Shown: positions 1-7,956 of the stretch, piece by piece
How positions within the stretch are numbered: the stretch's first letter is position 1
Layout of the letters: every line of letters starts with the position of its first letter
Notes under the pieces: model-generated
What the model saw: only the letters and a program-made list of their open reading frames with translations
Databases searched by the model: none
What the model was told of the DNA's origin: nothing
NCBI GenBank assembly: GCA_903855945.1
Contig: CAIOAK010000125.1
Location: 1 to 41,306, forward strand
Origin: an uncultured Anaeromyxobacter sp.
GTDB taxonomy: Bacteria; Myxococcota; Myxococcia; Myxococcales; Anaeromyxobacteraceae
Direction of reading: 5' to 3'
Length of the DNA stretch: 41,306 nt
Made by a program: the position numbers and the translations under genes

Positions 1-737
1 GACCAGGTCTGGGCGAGGCACTCCAGCTCCACGTCGGTGGGGGACGCGCCCAGCCCGGCGCCCCGGCGGGCCGGATCGGCGCCGGCCGCCCGGTAGTGGT
101 CGCGCAGGGTGCGCATCTCGTCGATGGAGAGCGCCAGCAGCCGTTCCCGCGACAGGGCGGCGAGCCCCTCGTCGGGGAGCTCCAGGCTCACCGTCTCCAC
201 CGGACGGGGGGCGTGCTCGACCACGCGGGGGACGGAGAGATCCGGCGGAGATGACTTCCACTGCGAGTACGACTGCACGCCCACCCGCTCGATGACCTCG
301 TTGGCGAGCAGCGCCCGCGCGATCCGTCCGGCCTCGGCCTCGGAAACCCCGTCGAGCAGGTAGAGGCGGGAGGTGTAGACGTGGGCCCCCTCCCCCAGCG
401 GACGACCGAGCAGATCCTCGATGGCGACCCGGGCGCTCTTCGCCACCGGATCGGTCACCCCCGGCTTGTAGCCGACCGATACGGCCACCCCGAAGGGGCC
501 GTCGTCGATCCGCCCCACCGCCCCCTGCCGGACCACGGGGCCGGCGAACTCGCGGGCCACCGCCTCGGCCTCGGCGGGCGAGAGATCGGCATCCACCAGG
601 AAGACGTCGCGGGTGCGGATGCTCCCCGGCGACAGCCCGAGGTGCTCGCGCACCCTCCGGGCCACGGACGCCCCGAGGCTGTCCGTGAAACCCGGCCGGG
701 TTCCGACCTCGATTCGGGCGACCCGGCTCGAGGTCAC
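1..737 (-). CDS. purL: Phosphoribosylformylglycinamidine synthase, PurS-PurS-PurL fusion (5' part only)
   Basis: FGAM synthase turns FGAR, glutamine and ATP into FGAM, the fourth step of purine synthesis, in the cytoplasm. The gene runs out of the window, so only the first 245 residues are visible. They hold two tandem PurS-like modules (about residues 8-75 and 82-150; the second has the PurS signature YKPGVTDP). The start of the synthetase part follows, ending in PTDVELECLAQTW, where the family continues with SEHCKHK. I know this arrangement from Geobacter-type enzymes of about 1,000 residues. The GTG start overlaps the stop of the upstream lipoprotein gene (GTGA), so translation is probably coupled. 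A degenerate copy of the CACTnnnAGTG palindrome lies inside it at 256-272. The family call is firm; the exact start is an inference. Confidence 0.88.
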   Translation of the reverse strand, partial: MTSSRVARIEVGTRPGFTDSLGASVARRVREHLGLSPGSIRTRDVFLVDADLSPAEAEAVAREFAGPVVRQGAVGRIDDGPFGVAVSVGYKPGVTDPVAKSARVAIEDLLGRPLGEGAHVYTSRLYLLDGVSEAEAGRIARALLANEVIERVGVQSYSQWKSSPPDLSVPRVVEHAPRPVETVSLELPDEGLAALSRERLLALSIDEMRTLRDHYRAAGADPARRGAGLGASPTDVELECLAQTW

Positions 738-1249
738 TTCGCCTTGTCCTCGCCCTGCGCGATGCGGGCCGCCGCCGCCGGGTCCACCCGGGACAGCAGG
801 GCCAGTTCCATGTCGTAGTCCCGGTAGCTGCGTCCCACCGAGTTGATCAGGTCGTCGAGGATGCTGAAGTACTGCACGTAGCATCCGTCCGTTCCGGCAG
901 GCCTGCCCTGGACCATGTAGCGCTGGTCCTTGTCGTTGGCGTCGCTCACCGATTCGTAGACCCCGCGATCGTCCCGGGTGGTGGCGTGGCCGGGGTTCAG
1001 GAACCCGGGGATGGCGCCCTGCCGGTCCTGGCCCGCCAGCTGCCGGTCGGTACCCGCCAGCCCGTAACCCTTGGCGGCGATGACGGCCAGCGCATTGCCC
1101 CAGAGGGCGTCGCAGGCCTTCGGGAATCGGTAGTTCTCCATGGCGTCCCGGACGTAGGTGGGCCGGGCGCCGCCGCCGGCCACGGTGCTGCACCCCACGG
1201 TCGCGAGCATGGCCGCAACGCCCCACACACACAGGTTCCGGTTCTTCAC
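734..1249 (-). CDS. Predicted lipoprotein of unknown function
   Basis: A 171-residue protein with a lipoprotein signal: a short basic N-terminus (MKNRN), a hydrophobic stretch, then a lipobox ending TVGC near residue 20. It should be lipidated and held in the envelope. The mature part (CDALWGNALAVIAAKGYGLAG, then YMVQGRP and CYVQYFSILDD) looks like a small alpha/beta domain with two further cysteines. I do not recognise the family; DUF2242-type lipoproteins are a guess I cannot confirm. The GTG start is chosen because GGAGG sits 8 bases upstream. It ends by overlapping purL (GTGA), an odd partner for a lipoprotein. It diverges from the M16 protease gene across a 126-bp gap. Confidence 0.8.
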   Translation of the reverse strand: MKNRNLCVWGVAAMLATVGCSTVAGGGARPTYVRDAMENYRFPKACDALWGNALAVIAAKGYGLAGTDRQLAGQDRQGAIPGFLNPGHATTRDDRGVYESVSDANDKDQRYMVQGRPAGTDGCYVQYFSILDDLINSVGRSYRDYDMELALLSRVDPAAAARIAQGEDKAK

Positions 1250-1259
1250 GAGTACGCCT

Positions 1260-1304
1260 CCAGCATCGGTTCGGGGAGGCGAAAGTCTACTCCGAAGATG
1301 CTGG
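1260..1304. promoter_or_regulatory. Imperfect inverted repeat between divergent genes
   Basis: CCAGCATC (1260-1267) pairs with GATGCTGG (1297-1304). Inside it TTCGG pairs with CCGAA after a two-base bulge, giving about 13 paired bases around a loop of some 16 bases. It lies in the gap between the lipoprotein gene and the M16 protease gene. It could be an operator shared by both or a leader hairpin of either transcript. There is no T run to make it a terminator. Function is not known. Confidence 0.45.
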
Positions 1305-1375
1305 GAAGGGAGCCTGGATTCGGACTATGGTCGCGCACCGGTCCGTGCCGGACTCGAACCCCCCGGAGCCCTCCC

Positions 1376-4099
1376 ATGAACCTCGTCGCACTCGCCACCG
1401 CCCTCGCGCTCGCCGCGCCGCCGGCGCCCCGGACGATAGACACCCCCAGGATCCCCTTCCAGCGCTTCGTGCTCTCGAACGGACTCGTCCTCATCGTCCA
1501 CGAGGACCACAAGGCCCCGATCGCGGCCGTGAACGTCTGGTACCACGTGGGCTCGAAGAACGAGCGCCCCGGCAAGACCGGCTTCGCCCACCTGTTCGAG
1601 CACCTGATGTTCAACGGGAGCGAGCACTTCAACGACGACTGGTTCAAGGTGCTCGAGCGCATCGGCGGCACCGACCTGAACGGGACGACGAACCGGGACC
1701 GGACCAACTACTTCCAGAACGTCCCCACGCCGGCCCTCGACACGGTCCTCTGGATGGAATCGGACCGCATGGGGCACCTGCTCGGGGCCATCGACCAGGC
1801 CCGCCTCGACGAGCAGCGGGGCGTGGTGAAGAACGAGAAGCGGCAGGGGGAGAACCAGCCCTACGGGCGAGCCTGGGAGGCCCTGTCGGCGGGGTCCTAC
1901 CCGGCCGGCCACCCCTACTCCTGGACCACCATCGGCTCGATGACCGACCTCGACGCAGCCACCCTGCAGGACGTGAAGGACTGGTTCAAGGACTGGTACG
2001 GCGCCGCGAACGCCGTGATCGTGGTCGCGGGCGACGTGAAGGCCGACGAGGTGAAGGCCAAGGTCGAGAAGTACTTCGGCAACATCCCCTCCGGCCCCCC
2101 GCTCACCCGGCAGGAGGCCTGGGTCGCGAAGCGCACCGGCGAGCACAGGCAGGCCATGGCCGACCGCGTCCCGCAGCCCCGCGTCTACCTGAGCTGGAAC
2201 ACCCCGCAGGCGGGCAGCTCCGAGACGGAAGACCTCGAGCTGGCGGCCCGCATCCTCTCCTCCGGCAAGTCGAGCCGCCTCTACAAGCGGCTGGTCTACG
2301 ACGGCCAGATCGCCACCGACACCTCCGCCTCCCAGATGCCGAGCGAGATCGGCGGGCAGTTCATGATCACGGCCACCGCGCGCCCAGGCGGCGAGCTCGC
2401 CCCCGTCGAGAAGGCGGCCCGCGAGGAGCTGACCCGGTTCCTGGACAAGGGGCCCACCGCCCAGGAGGTGGAGCGCGCCCGCACCGAGATGCTCGCCCAG
2501 TTCACCCGCGGCGCGGAGCGCATCGGCGGCTTCGGGGGCAAGTCGGACGTGCTCGCCCAGGGCGAGGTCTTCGGCGGCCGACCCGACTTCTACGAGCAGC
2601 GGCTCGCGCGCATCCGCAGCGCCACACCGGCGCGGCTCCAGGAGACGGCCCGACGCTGGCTCTCCGACGGGGTCTTCGTCCTCGAGGTCACGCCGTACAA
2701 GGAAGGAAAGGTGTCCGGCACGGATGCCGACCGCGCCAAGATGCCCGAGGCCGGCAAGCCCCCCGCGCCGCGCTTCCCGGACGTGGACAAGGCCGTGCTC
2801 GGGAACGGCCTGCGGGTCGTCGTGGTGAACCGCCCCACGGTACCGGTGGTGAACCTCTATCTCGTCCTCGACGCGGGCTACTCCTCCGATCCCAGGGGGG
2901 GCGCCGGCACCGCCCGGCTCGCCGCCACGCTCCTCACCGACGGGACGACGACCCGGAACGCGCTGCAGATCTCCGACGAGCTGCGCGACCTGGGCGCCAC
3001 CCTGTCGGGCGGCTCCTCGCTCGACTCCACCTACCTCTCCATGTCGGCGCTGCGCGCGCGGCTCGACCCCTCGCTCCAGCTCTTCGCCGACGTGGCGCTC
3101 CACCCCTCCTTCCCCGAGGCGGAGCTCGACCGGCAGCGGAAGCAGCTCCTCGCGGCGATCGACCGGGAGCGCACCGAGCCGTCGTCCATGGCGGCCCGCG
3201 TCCTGCCCCGCCTCGTCTACGGGGACGGGCATCCCTACGCCAATCCCGCCAGCGGCTCGGGCACCAAGGCTTCGGTCGCGGCCATCACGCGCGCCGACGT
3301 CGAGGGCTGGTACCGGTCCCGATTCCAGCCGGGCGACGCCGTGCTCGTGGTGGTGGGCGACGTATCCCTGAAGGACGTCCTCCCCCGCCTCGAGAAGCTC
3401 TTCGGCGGATGGGCCCCCGGGCGCCCCCCGGCGAAGAACCTGGCGCTCGCCGACGGCCACGCACCCTCCCGCGTCTACCTCGTCGATCGCCCGGGCTCCA
3501 TCCAGTCGGTGATCATGGCCGGCTTCGCGGCGCCGCCTCGGGCCAACCCGGACGAGATCGCGCAGGGCGTCGTGAACCGGGTCCTGGGCGGGAACTTCAC
3601 CTCCCGCATCAACATGAACCTGCGAGAGGACAAGCACTGGACCTACGGCGCGCGAACCTCTCTCGCCGACGCCCGAGGCAACCGCCTCTTCTTCGTCTCC
3701 GCCCCGGTCCAGGCCGACAAGACCAAGGAGTCGATGCAGGAGATCCAGAAGGAGCTCTCCGGCATCGTGGGTTCCCGTCCGGTCACCGCCGACGAGCTGG
3801 CTGCTGCGAAGGGGTCGCTCACCCTCGCCCTGCCGGGCCGGTGGGAGACGAACGGCTCGGTCGCGAGTTCCATCGTGGAGGTCGAGACCCTCGGCCTCGG
3901 CGCGGGCTACCACGACGCCTACGCCGGGAAGGTGGCCGAACTCTCCGCCGAGCAGGTCGCCCAGGCGGCGAAGTTCATCCGTCCCGGCGAGGTGATCTGG
4001 GTCGTGGTCGGTGATCGCGCCAAGATCGAGAAGGGGATCGCCGAGCTCGGGATGGGCGCCCCGGTCCTGCTCGACGCGGACGGGAACGCGGCGAAGTAG
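1376..4099 (+). CDS. Secreted M16 family zinc metalloprotease (pitrilysin-type, two-domain)
   Basis: A 907-residue M16 peptidase. The first 15 residues form a hydrophobic export signal, so it probably acts in the periplasm or envelope on peptides. The inverted zinc motif HLFEH is at residues 72-76, and the third ligand is the Glu of VVKNEKRQ (about 154). A second M16 domain (about residues 460-895) lacks the HxxEH motif, as usual for the inactive half. Both halves carry the peptidase_M16_C pattern (WFKDWYGAANAVIVVAGDV and WYRSRFQPGDAVLVVVGDV). The start is the ATG at 1376 with GGAG just upstream; a longer frame to 986 runs antisense through the lipoprotein gene and is rejected. Its 3' end is overlapped by the convergent gene at 3975-5597. 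Confidence 0.93.
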   Translation: MNLVALATALALAAPPAPRTIDTPRIPFQRFVLSNGLVLIVHEDHKAPIAAVNVWYHVGSKNERPGKTGFAHLFEHLMFNGSEHFNDDWFKVLERIGGTDLNGTTNRDRTNYFQNVPTPALDTVLWMESDRMGHLLGAIDQARLDEQRGVVKNEKRQGENQPYGRAWEALSAGSYPAGHPYSWTTIGSMTDLDAATLQDVKDWFKDWYGAANAVIVVAGDVKADEVKAKVEKYFGNIPSGPPLTRQEAWVAKRTGEHRQAMADRVPQPRVYLSWNTPQAGSSETEDLELAARILSSGKSSRLYKRLVYDGQIATDTSASQMPSEIGGQFMITATARPGGELAPVEKAAREELTRFLDKGPTAQEVERARTEMLAQFTRGAERIGGFGGKSDVLAQGEVFGGRPDFYEQRLARIRSATPARLQETARRWLSDGVFVLEVTPYKEGKVSGTDADRAKMPEAGKPPAPRFPDVDKAVLGNGLRVVVVNRPTVPVVNLYLVLDAGYSSDPRGGAGTARLAATLLTDGTTTRNALQISDELRDLGATLSGGSSLDSTYLSMSALRARLDPSLQLFADVALHPSFPEAELDRQRKQLLAAIDRERTEPSSMAARVLPRLVYGDGHPYANPASGSGTKASVAAITRADVEGWYRSRFQPGDAVLVVVGDVSLKDVLPRLEKLFGGWAPGRPPAKNLALADGHAPSRVYLVDRPGSIQSVIMAGFAAPPRANPDEIAQGVVNRVLGGNFTSRINMNLREDKHWTYGARTSLADARGNRLFFVSAPVQADKTKESMQEIQKELSGIVGSRPVTADELAAAKGSLTLALPGRWETNGSVASSIVEVETLGLGAGYHDAYAGKVAELSAEQVAQAAKFIRPGEVIWVVVGDRAKIEKGIAELGMGAPVLLDADGNAAK

Positions 4100-5597
4100 G
4101 CCGGCGCCACTCGCGCGGCACCGCGGCCAGGGAGGCGCGCCGGTCGAGGTCGTTCAAGGCCTCGTCGGCACGCCTCTCCTCCAGGCGTGCCCCCTCGACG
4201 TCGCCGTCGAGTTGCTGCTCGAGCGCGTACTGGAAGTTGCCGTGGGCCGCGTCCCGCTGCGCCTGGAGGTCGATGCGCCGCTGCTTCGCCTGGGCGAGGC
4301 GCGCGTTGGCCTCCCGGAAAGCCTGGCGCCAGCCCACCTCGCTGGCGGCCGCCTCCTCGGCCGCGGAGGCCGCGGCCAGCGCCTCCTCCGGTGGGGGCGG
4401 CGGATGGGGCGGCGGCGCCGTGGTTCCCTGCTGGACGAGCTGCGCGACCGGGAACGGGACCGGCGCCAGGGGGTCGGTGTCCGGGATGGCGAGCGTGGCT
4501 CCCCTGGCAACCCGGGAGAGGTCGCAGTCGAGCCGGGCCAGGCCGGACCCGATCCAGACCGAGCCGCCCGACGGCGGGGGCTCCATTCGTGTCAGGCTCG
4601 CGGCAACCTCGGCCGGGACCGGCAGCCCGTCCAGGGCCCGTGGTCCGACCCGCCACTCGACGATCCGGCCGCTGGGGTTGCAGTCGCGCGCGACGGGGTC
4701 CACCGCGAGCCGGACCGTCTCGCTGGGCGGACGGCCGGCCGAGGCCCGGGCCACGACCAGCGCGAGGCCATCCGGCCCGGGGGTCGCCGAGAGGAGAACC
4801 GTCCGTTCGTGGAGCCGGTTCCAGAGTTCGCCGAGCGAGCGACGGTCCTCGTCCGCGGCCCGTCCCGCGGCCGCCTTCCAGGCGGGCGCCACTTCGGTCC
4901 CCGGCGAGGACGGAAAGGCCTCCATCGGGACCGCGAGCCAGGGATGCTCGGGGTCGGGCGGCGTGGCGGGCACGACCGCCACGACCCTGCCCTGCGCGTC
5001 GGCGACCGGTCCGGCGATGGGCCGGGCGCCCCCCTCGAGGCGGAGCAGCGGGAGACCGGCCCGGTACGCGAACCCGCGCGCCGTGACCTCTCCCAGGGTG
5101 CCGATGCCTGCACCCTCGATCCCCACGAGCAGGGGCGACCCGTCCTGGAGCGCGCTCGCCTCGCCGATCGGGACGGATCGCGCCGCGGCGCCGGGGATCT
5201 CGATCCACGCGGTCCCCGGGGGGGCGCCGGGCAGCACCCGTGCGAGCAGGTCGCGACCGTCGGAGAACCGGACCTGCCCCTGGGATGCCGCGCACGGGAT
5301 GGTGGTCACGGCCCGGTCGGGAGCGAGGAAGACGGCCTCGCCCGCCTGTTCACTACAAGTGAATATGGCGCGGGCCGCCACCAGCCGCGCGCGCGCCTCC
5401 GGGGAGGGGGACGACTCCACGGGCGAAGGCGGCGCCCCGGGCGGCTCGGGCGCGGTCGGCCCGCCGACCGTCGGGTCCGCAGGCGTCCTGCGCAACGCGA
5501 ACCCCACCCCGCCTGCCGTGACGGCCGCGACGAGGAGGGCCAGGAGCGCGCTCCCCCATCGCCCATCCGTCAGCCGGTTCTGCCGGGAGAAGGGCAC
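3975..5597 (-). CDS. Membrane-anchored trypsin-like fold protein lacking the catalytic triad, with C-terminal coiled coil
   Basis: A 540-residue protein with one N-terminal membrane segment (SALLALLVAAVTAGGVGFAL, about 16-35), a Pro-rich linker, and a region (about 75-230) shaped like an HtrA/trypsin domain. The positions for the triad are all changed: TTIPCA replaces the xxAHx His motif, TAWIEI replaces the Asp strand, and ARPIAGPV replaces GNSGGPV. It is therefore predicted to be proteolytically dead. A second beta-rich region follows, then a Pro/Ala hinge and a charged coiled coil (about 400-495). The last ~41 residues (after PREWRR) are Arg/Ser/Pro-rich and are read from the antisense strand of the M16 gene. 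Either the native stop was lost or the overlap is real. The GTG start is the first after an in-frame TAA and has no visible ribosome site. Confidence 0.75.
   Translation of the reverse strand: MPFSRQNRLTDGRWGSALLALLVAAVTAGGVGFALRRTPADPTVGGPTAPEPPGAPPSPVESSPSPEARARLVAARAIFTCSEQAGEAVFLAPDRAVTTIPCAASQGQVRFSDGRDLLARVLPGAPPGTAWIEIPGAAARSVPIGEASALQDGSPLLVGIEGAGIGTLGEVTARGFAYRAGLPLLRLEGGARPIAGPVADAQGRVVAVVPATPPDPEHPWLAVPMEAFPSSPGTEVAPAWKAAAGRAADEDRRSLGELWNRLHERTVLLSATPGPDGLALVVARASAGRPPSETVRLAVDPVARDCNPSGRIVEWRVGPRALDGLPVPAEVAASLTRMEPPPSGGSVWIGSGLARLDCDLSRVARGATLAIPDTDPLAPVPFPVAQLVQQGTTAPPPHPPPPPEEALAAASAAEEAAASEVGWRQAFREANARLAQAKQRRIDLQAQRDAAHGNFQYALEQQLDGDVEGARLEERRADEALNDLDRRASLAAVPREWRRPTSPRSRPRRAGPGRPSRARRSPSRSWRDHRPRPRSPRRDG
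5349..5363. repeat. Interspersed palindrome, copy 1
   Basis: A perfect TTCACT-ACA-AGTGAA inverted repeat (6-3-6) inside the pseudo-trypsin gene. It forces the codon run ATA TTC ACT TGT AGT GAA in a gene otherwise almost free of A/T-ending codons. Its flank on the coding strand (GCCATATTCACTTGTAGTGA) differs from copy 3 at a single base. Confidence 0.7.
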
Positions 5598-5650
5598 GAA
5601 GGGAGGTTAGCCGGAGCGGGGCTCCGGCGCGACCCTCACCCCGAGAGCGG

Positions 5651-5716
5651 AAGGTGATATTCCATTCCTTGCCCAAGACCTCGACCGGCAAGATCCGGAA
5701 GCACGTTGCGCGCCAA
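5651..5716 (+). pseudogene. Relic of an acyl-CoA synthetase C-terminus
   Basis: In the frame starting at 5651 the sequence reads KVIFHSLPKTSTGKIRKHVA and on to RQ. That closely matches the conserved A10 end of AMP-dependent acyl-CoA synthetases (..VxFGPLPKTSTGKIQKFVLR). No other part of such an enzyme precedes it, because within about 50 bases the opposite-strand gene begins. Downstream the frame runs without conserved content into the hydratase gene. It is best read as the tail of a deleted synthetase gene that once stood upstream of the hydratase. The motif is clear; the deletion history is inference. Confidence 0.72.
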
Positions 5717-5759
5717 CGGACCGGTCGGCCGAGACGATCGAGCGAGGAAGGCGGAGAGC

Positions 5760-6566
5760 GTGAGCGAAAATGCGGCGTCGAACGTCGAGGCACCCCTGGT
5801 CGCGCGGCGGGACGAGGCAGGCGTCGTCACGCTGACCCTGAATCGTGGCGACCGGTTCAACCCTCTTTCCGCGGCCATGATCGCGGCGCTGGAGGCCCGG
5901 CTCGACGAGGTGGCGGCCGACCGCTCCGCGCGCGTCGTGGTGCTGGCCGCGTCCGGTCGCGGGTTCTGCGCCGGCCACGACCTGAAGGAGATGCGCGCCC
6001 GCTCGGAGGACAAGGCCTGGCAGCAGAAGCTCTTCACCGACTGCAGCCGGATGATGGTCAAGATCACCGAGATCCCGCAGCCGGTCATCGCCCGCGTGCA
6101 CGGGATCGCGACCGCGGCCGGCTGCCAGCTGGTCTCCGCATGCGACCTCGCGGTGGCGTCCAGCGACGCACGCTTTGCCCTGCCCGGGGTGAACGTCGGG
6201 GTCTTCTGTTCCACCCCTGCCGTGGGCGTGGCCCGGAACATCGGGCGCAAGCGCGCGATGGAGATGCTCCTCACCGGGGAACTCTTCGACGCACCCACCG
6301 CGCTCTCCTGGGGGCTCGTGAACCGGGTGGTTCCCTTGGCCGAGCTCGATGCCGAGATCGCGAAGTTCACCGGGATCATCGTCGCCCGGAGCGGCAAGGT
6401 CGTCGCCACCGGAAAACGGGCGTTCTACAAGCAGATCGAGCAGCCGGTCGTGGGAGCCTACGCGCTGACCGCGGAGGCCATGGCCTGCAGCTTGCTCGAG
6501 CCGGAGGCCGCCGAGGGCATCGACGCCTTCGTGGGAAAGCGCCCGGCCAGGTGGCCGGCGCCCTGA
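5760..6566 (+). CDS. Enoyl-CoA hydratase/isomerase family protein, ECHDC3-like
   Basis: A 268-residue crotonase-fold protein. It has the oxyanion-hole segments GRGFCAGHDLKEM (about 70) and HGIATAAGCQLVSACDLAVA (about 112). It then shows the GVNVGVFCSTPAVGVARNIG and KRAFYKQ stretches that mark the ECHDC3 subgroup rather than classic FadB/PaaF hydratases. The Glu pair used by true hydratases is not obvious (GCQL/CDLA), so the reaction is uncertain; a role in acyl-CoA metabolism is likely. The GTG at 5760 (MSENAASNVE) is preferred over a TTG at 5706 because a GGAG lies just upstream and the extra residues are unlike the family. The gene sits directly after the relic of an acyl-CoA synthetase. 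Confidence 0.85.
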   Translation: MSENAASNVEAPLVARRDEAGVVTLTLNRGDRFNPLSAAMIAALEARLDEVAADRSARVVVLAASGRGFCAGHDLKEMRARSEDKAWQQKLFTDCSRMMVKITEIPQPVIARVHGIATAAGCQLVSACDLAVASSDARFALPGVNVGVFCSTPAVGVARNIGRKRAMEMLLTGELFDAPTALSWGLVNRVVPLAELDAEIAKFTGIIVARSGKVVATGKRAFYKQIEQPVVGAYALTAEAMACSLLEPEAAEGIDAFVGKRPARWPAP

Positions 6567-6582
6567 CGCCACCCGGAATCGG

Positions 6583-6779
6583 TCAGTTGTAGGTCGCCGA
6601 GACCTTCGCGCCGAATCCGGCCCGCGAGGAGGTAGGTGACGTCGAGGCCCATCCCGCCGCTGGCGCTGCCCACCGACGAGCCTCCGGCCGGGGCGAGGAG
6701 CCCCGTGTAGCCGATGCCGGCGTCGAGCCGCAGGGCGAAGCCCAGGTGGCGGTGGACGTTCTCTGGCTTCGGCGGTGCC
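6583..6779 (-). pseudogene. Relic of an outer-membrane beta-barrel protein
   Basis: Reading minus from about 6779, one frame gives [18 protein letters not shown] and then [18 protein letters not shown]. This resembles the first strands of a small outer-membrane barrel. After a change of frame near 6628 the sequence reads GFGAKVSATYN and stops at 6585-6583, a barrel-like C-terminus. There is no start codon with a signal peptide, and the middle of the barrel is missing. I take it as an internally deleted, frameshifted remnant. If no homolog aligns to both parts, this stretch is simply noncoding. Confidence 0.5.
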
Positions 6780-6783
6780 TTCG

Positions 6784-7875
6784 CTACGCCTTCACGCCCG
6801 CCCTCTTCGCGGACTCGGGACCGGTCCGGCGGGCCGCCGCCGGGGACAGCCCCGTCCACCCGCGGAAGGCGCGGCTGAAGCTCTTCACGTTGCGATACCC
6901 CACGGCGGCGGCCACCTGCTTCACCGGCCGGTCGCCCCGGGCGAGCAGGTCGAGCGCCAGGTCGCGACGGGCCTCGTCCTTGAGCGCCTGGAGCGAGGAG
7001 CCCTCCCCGCGGAGCTGCCGGTGCAGGGATCGCACGGAGACGTGGAGGAGCCGCGAGGCATCCCAGGCGGTGCGGACCTCGTCGGCGCGCCTGCGCAGGA
7101 GGTCGCGGACCCGGGGAACGAGCAGCCGGTCCCTCCGGTAGTGGAAGACGGTGAAGGCGAGCGCCCGCTGCAGCATGGCGCGCATGTCCCGCTCGTCCCG
7201 GAGGAGCGGGAGGGCGAGGTACCCCGCGTCGAAGGAGAGCCCAGCACGCGCCGCCCCGAACACGACCGGGCCCGGGAAGACGTGGGCGTAGGCGGAAGCG
7301 TGAGGGGGCGGATCGAACGGGAGCGCCAGCGCGAGCGGTGGGATGCGCGAATCGACCGCCCAGCAGGCGAATCCGTGGGCGTAGCGGAGCAGCGTCACGA
7401 GGCAGAGCTCCCTCGCCGAACCCAGCCGCCGCTCCTCCACGATCGAGAGGGTCGCCACCGCGCCCTCGACATCGAGAAGGAGCTCCACGTCCCCCGTGAG
7501 GAGCCGGTGGTGCCGGCACCAGCGCCGGAGGGCCACGCCGAGGTTGGGTGCGGTGAGGGATGCGCGGCAGAGCATGCCGTAGGTGCCCCACGGCAGGGGG
7601 CGCGAGAACCACCCGAGCGCCTCGTCGTCGAGCTCCTGCATGGCGTGTCCGGAGAGCAGTTCCATCTGGCGAGCGGTGATCCGCGCACCCGGGTCCCGGA
7701 CGCTCGATGGCGCGATCCGTGCCGCCTGGAGCGCCGCCCGGGGGTCGGTGCCGCGCCGCGCGTAGGCACGGACGATGGCCCGCGCGAAGGGCATTGGCGT
7801 GTGCGCGGACTCGACCGGCGGCTCTGCCGGAGGGCGGGCGGGGCGCGGGGGCCTGGGCACATCCCGAGTATCCAT
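6784..7875 (-). CDS. AraC family transcriptional regulator (arabinose-binding-like N-terminal domain)
   Basis: A 363-residue cytoplasmic regulator. Residues about 30-215 fit the N-terminal ligand-sensing domain of the OruR/ArgR-like AraC subgroup ([20 protein letters not shown], then [11 protein letters not shown]). The last ~95 residues form the double helix-turn-helix. Its first helix pair is around [20 protein letters not shown] and the second is around [20 protein letters not shown]. It diverges from the isovaleryl-CoA dehydrogenase gene with 81 bp between start codons. Control of the leucine genes is therefore likely (inference from context). The ATG at 7875 lacks a clear ribosome site; the ATG at 7794 (MPFARAIVR), where homology begins, is a credible alternative. 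Confidence 0.87.
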   Translation of the reverse strand: MDTRDVPRPPRPARPPAEPPVESAHTPMPFARAIVRAYARRGTDPRAALQAARIAPSSVRDPGARITARQMELLSGHAMQELDDEALGWFSRPLPWGTYGMLCRASLTAPNLGVALRRWCRHHRLLTGDVELLLDVEGAVATLSIVEERRLGSARELCLVTLLRYAHGFACWAVDSRIPPLALALPFDPPPHASAYAHVFPGPVVFGAARAGLSFDAGYLALPLLRDERDMRAMLQRALAFTVFHYRRDRLLVPRVRDLLRRRADEVRTAWDASRLLHVSVRSLHRQLRGEGSSLQALKDEARRDLALDLLARGDRPVKQVAAAVGYRNVKSFSRAFRGWTGLSPAAARRTGPESAKRAGVKA

Positions 7876-7941
7876 TCATTGGCACGATTTGCAACCATCC
7901 GGCCCCACCCGGTCCCCGGCGGCCGGGGTAGCCTTCCCTCC

Positions 7942-7947
7942 AGGAGG
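7942..7947 (+). promoter_or_regulatory. Strong ribosome binding site of the isovaleryl-CoA dehydrogenase gene
   Basis: A full AGGAGG lies 9 bases before the ATG at 7957. It is one of the few consensus Shine-Dalgarno sites in the window and fixes this start. Confidence 0.85.
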
Positions 7948-7956
7948 AAGCACGCC

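Noticed and set aside
1345-1370. tRNA-like T arm (GGTTCGAGTCC on the minus strand) in the gap before the M16 gene
   Set aside because: The stem pairs for only two bases, there is no CCA end, and no anticodon or acceptor arms can be folded around it.
1325-3913. 862-residue open frame antisense to the M16 protease
   Set aside because: It has Arg/Gly/His/Val-rich shadow composition typical of antisense frames in very GC-rich genes. It shows no domain, while the plus strand carries a full M16 protein.
7879-7896. Sigma-54 promoter look-alike (TTGGCACG-AT-TTGCAA) upstream of the isovaleryl-CoA dehydrogenase gene
   Set aside because: The GG-to-GC distance is 10 bases instead of the required 12, and sigma-54 does not tolerate a 2-base shortening. 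It also sits almost on the AraC start codon.
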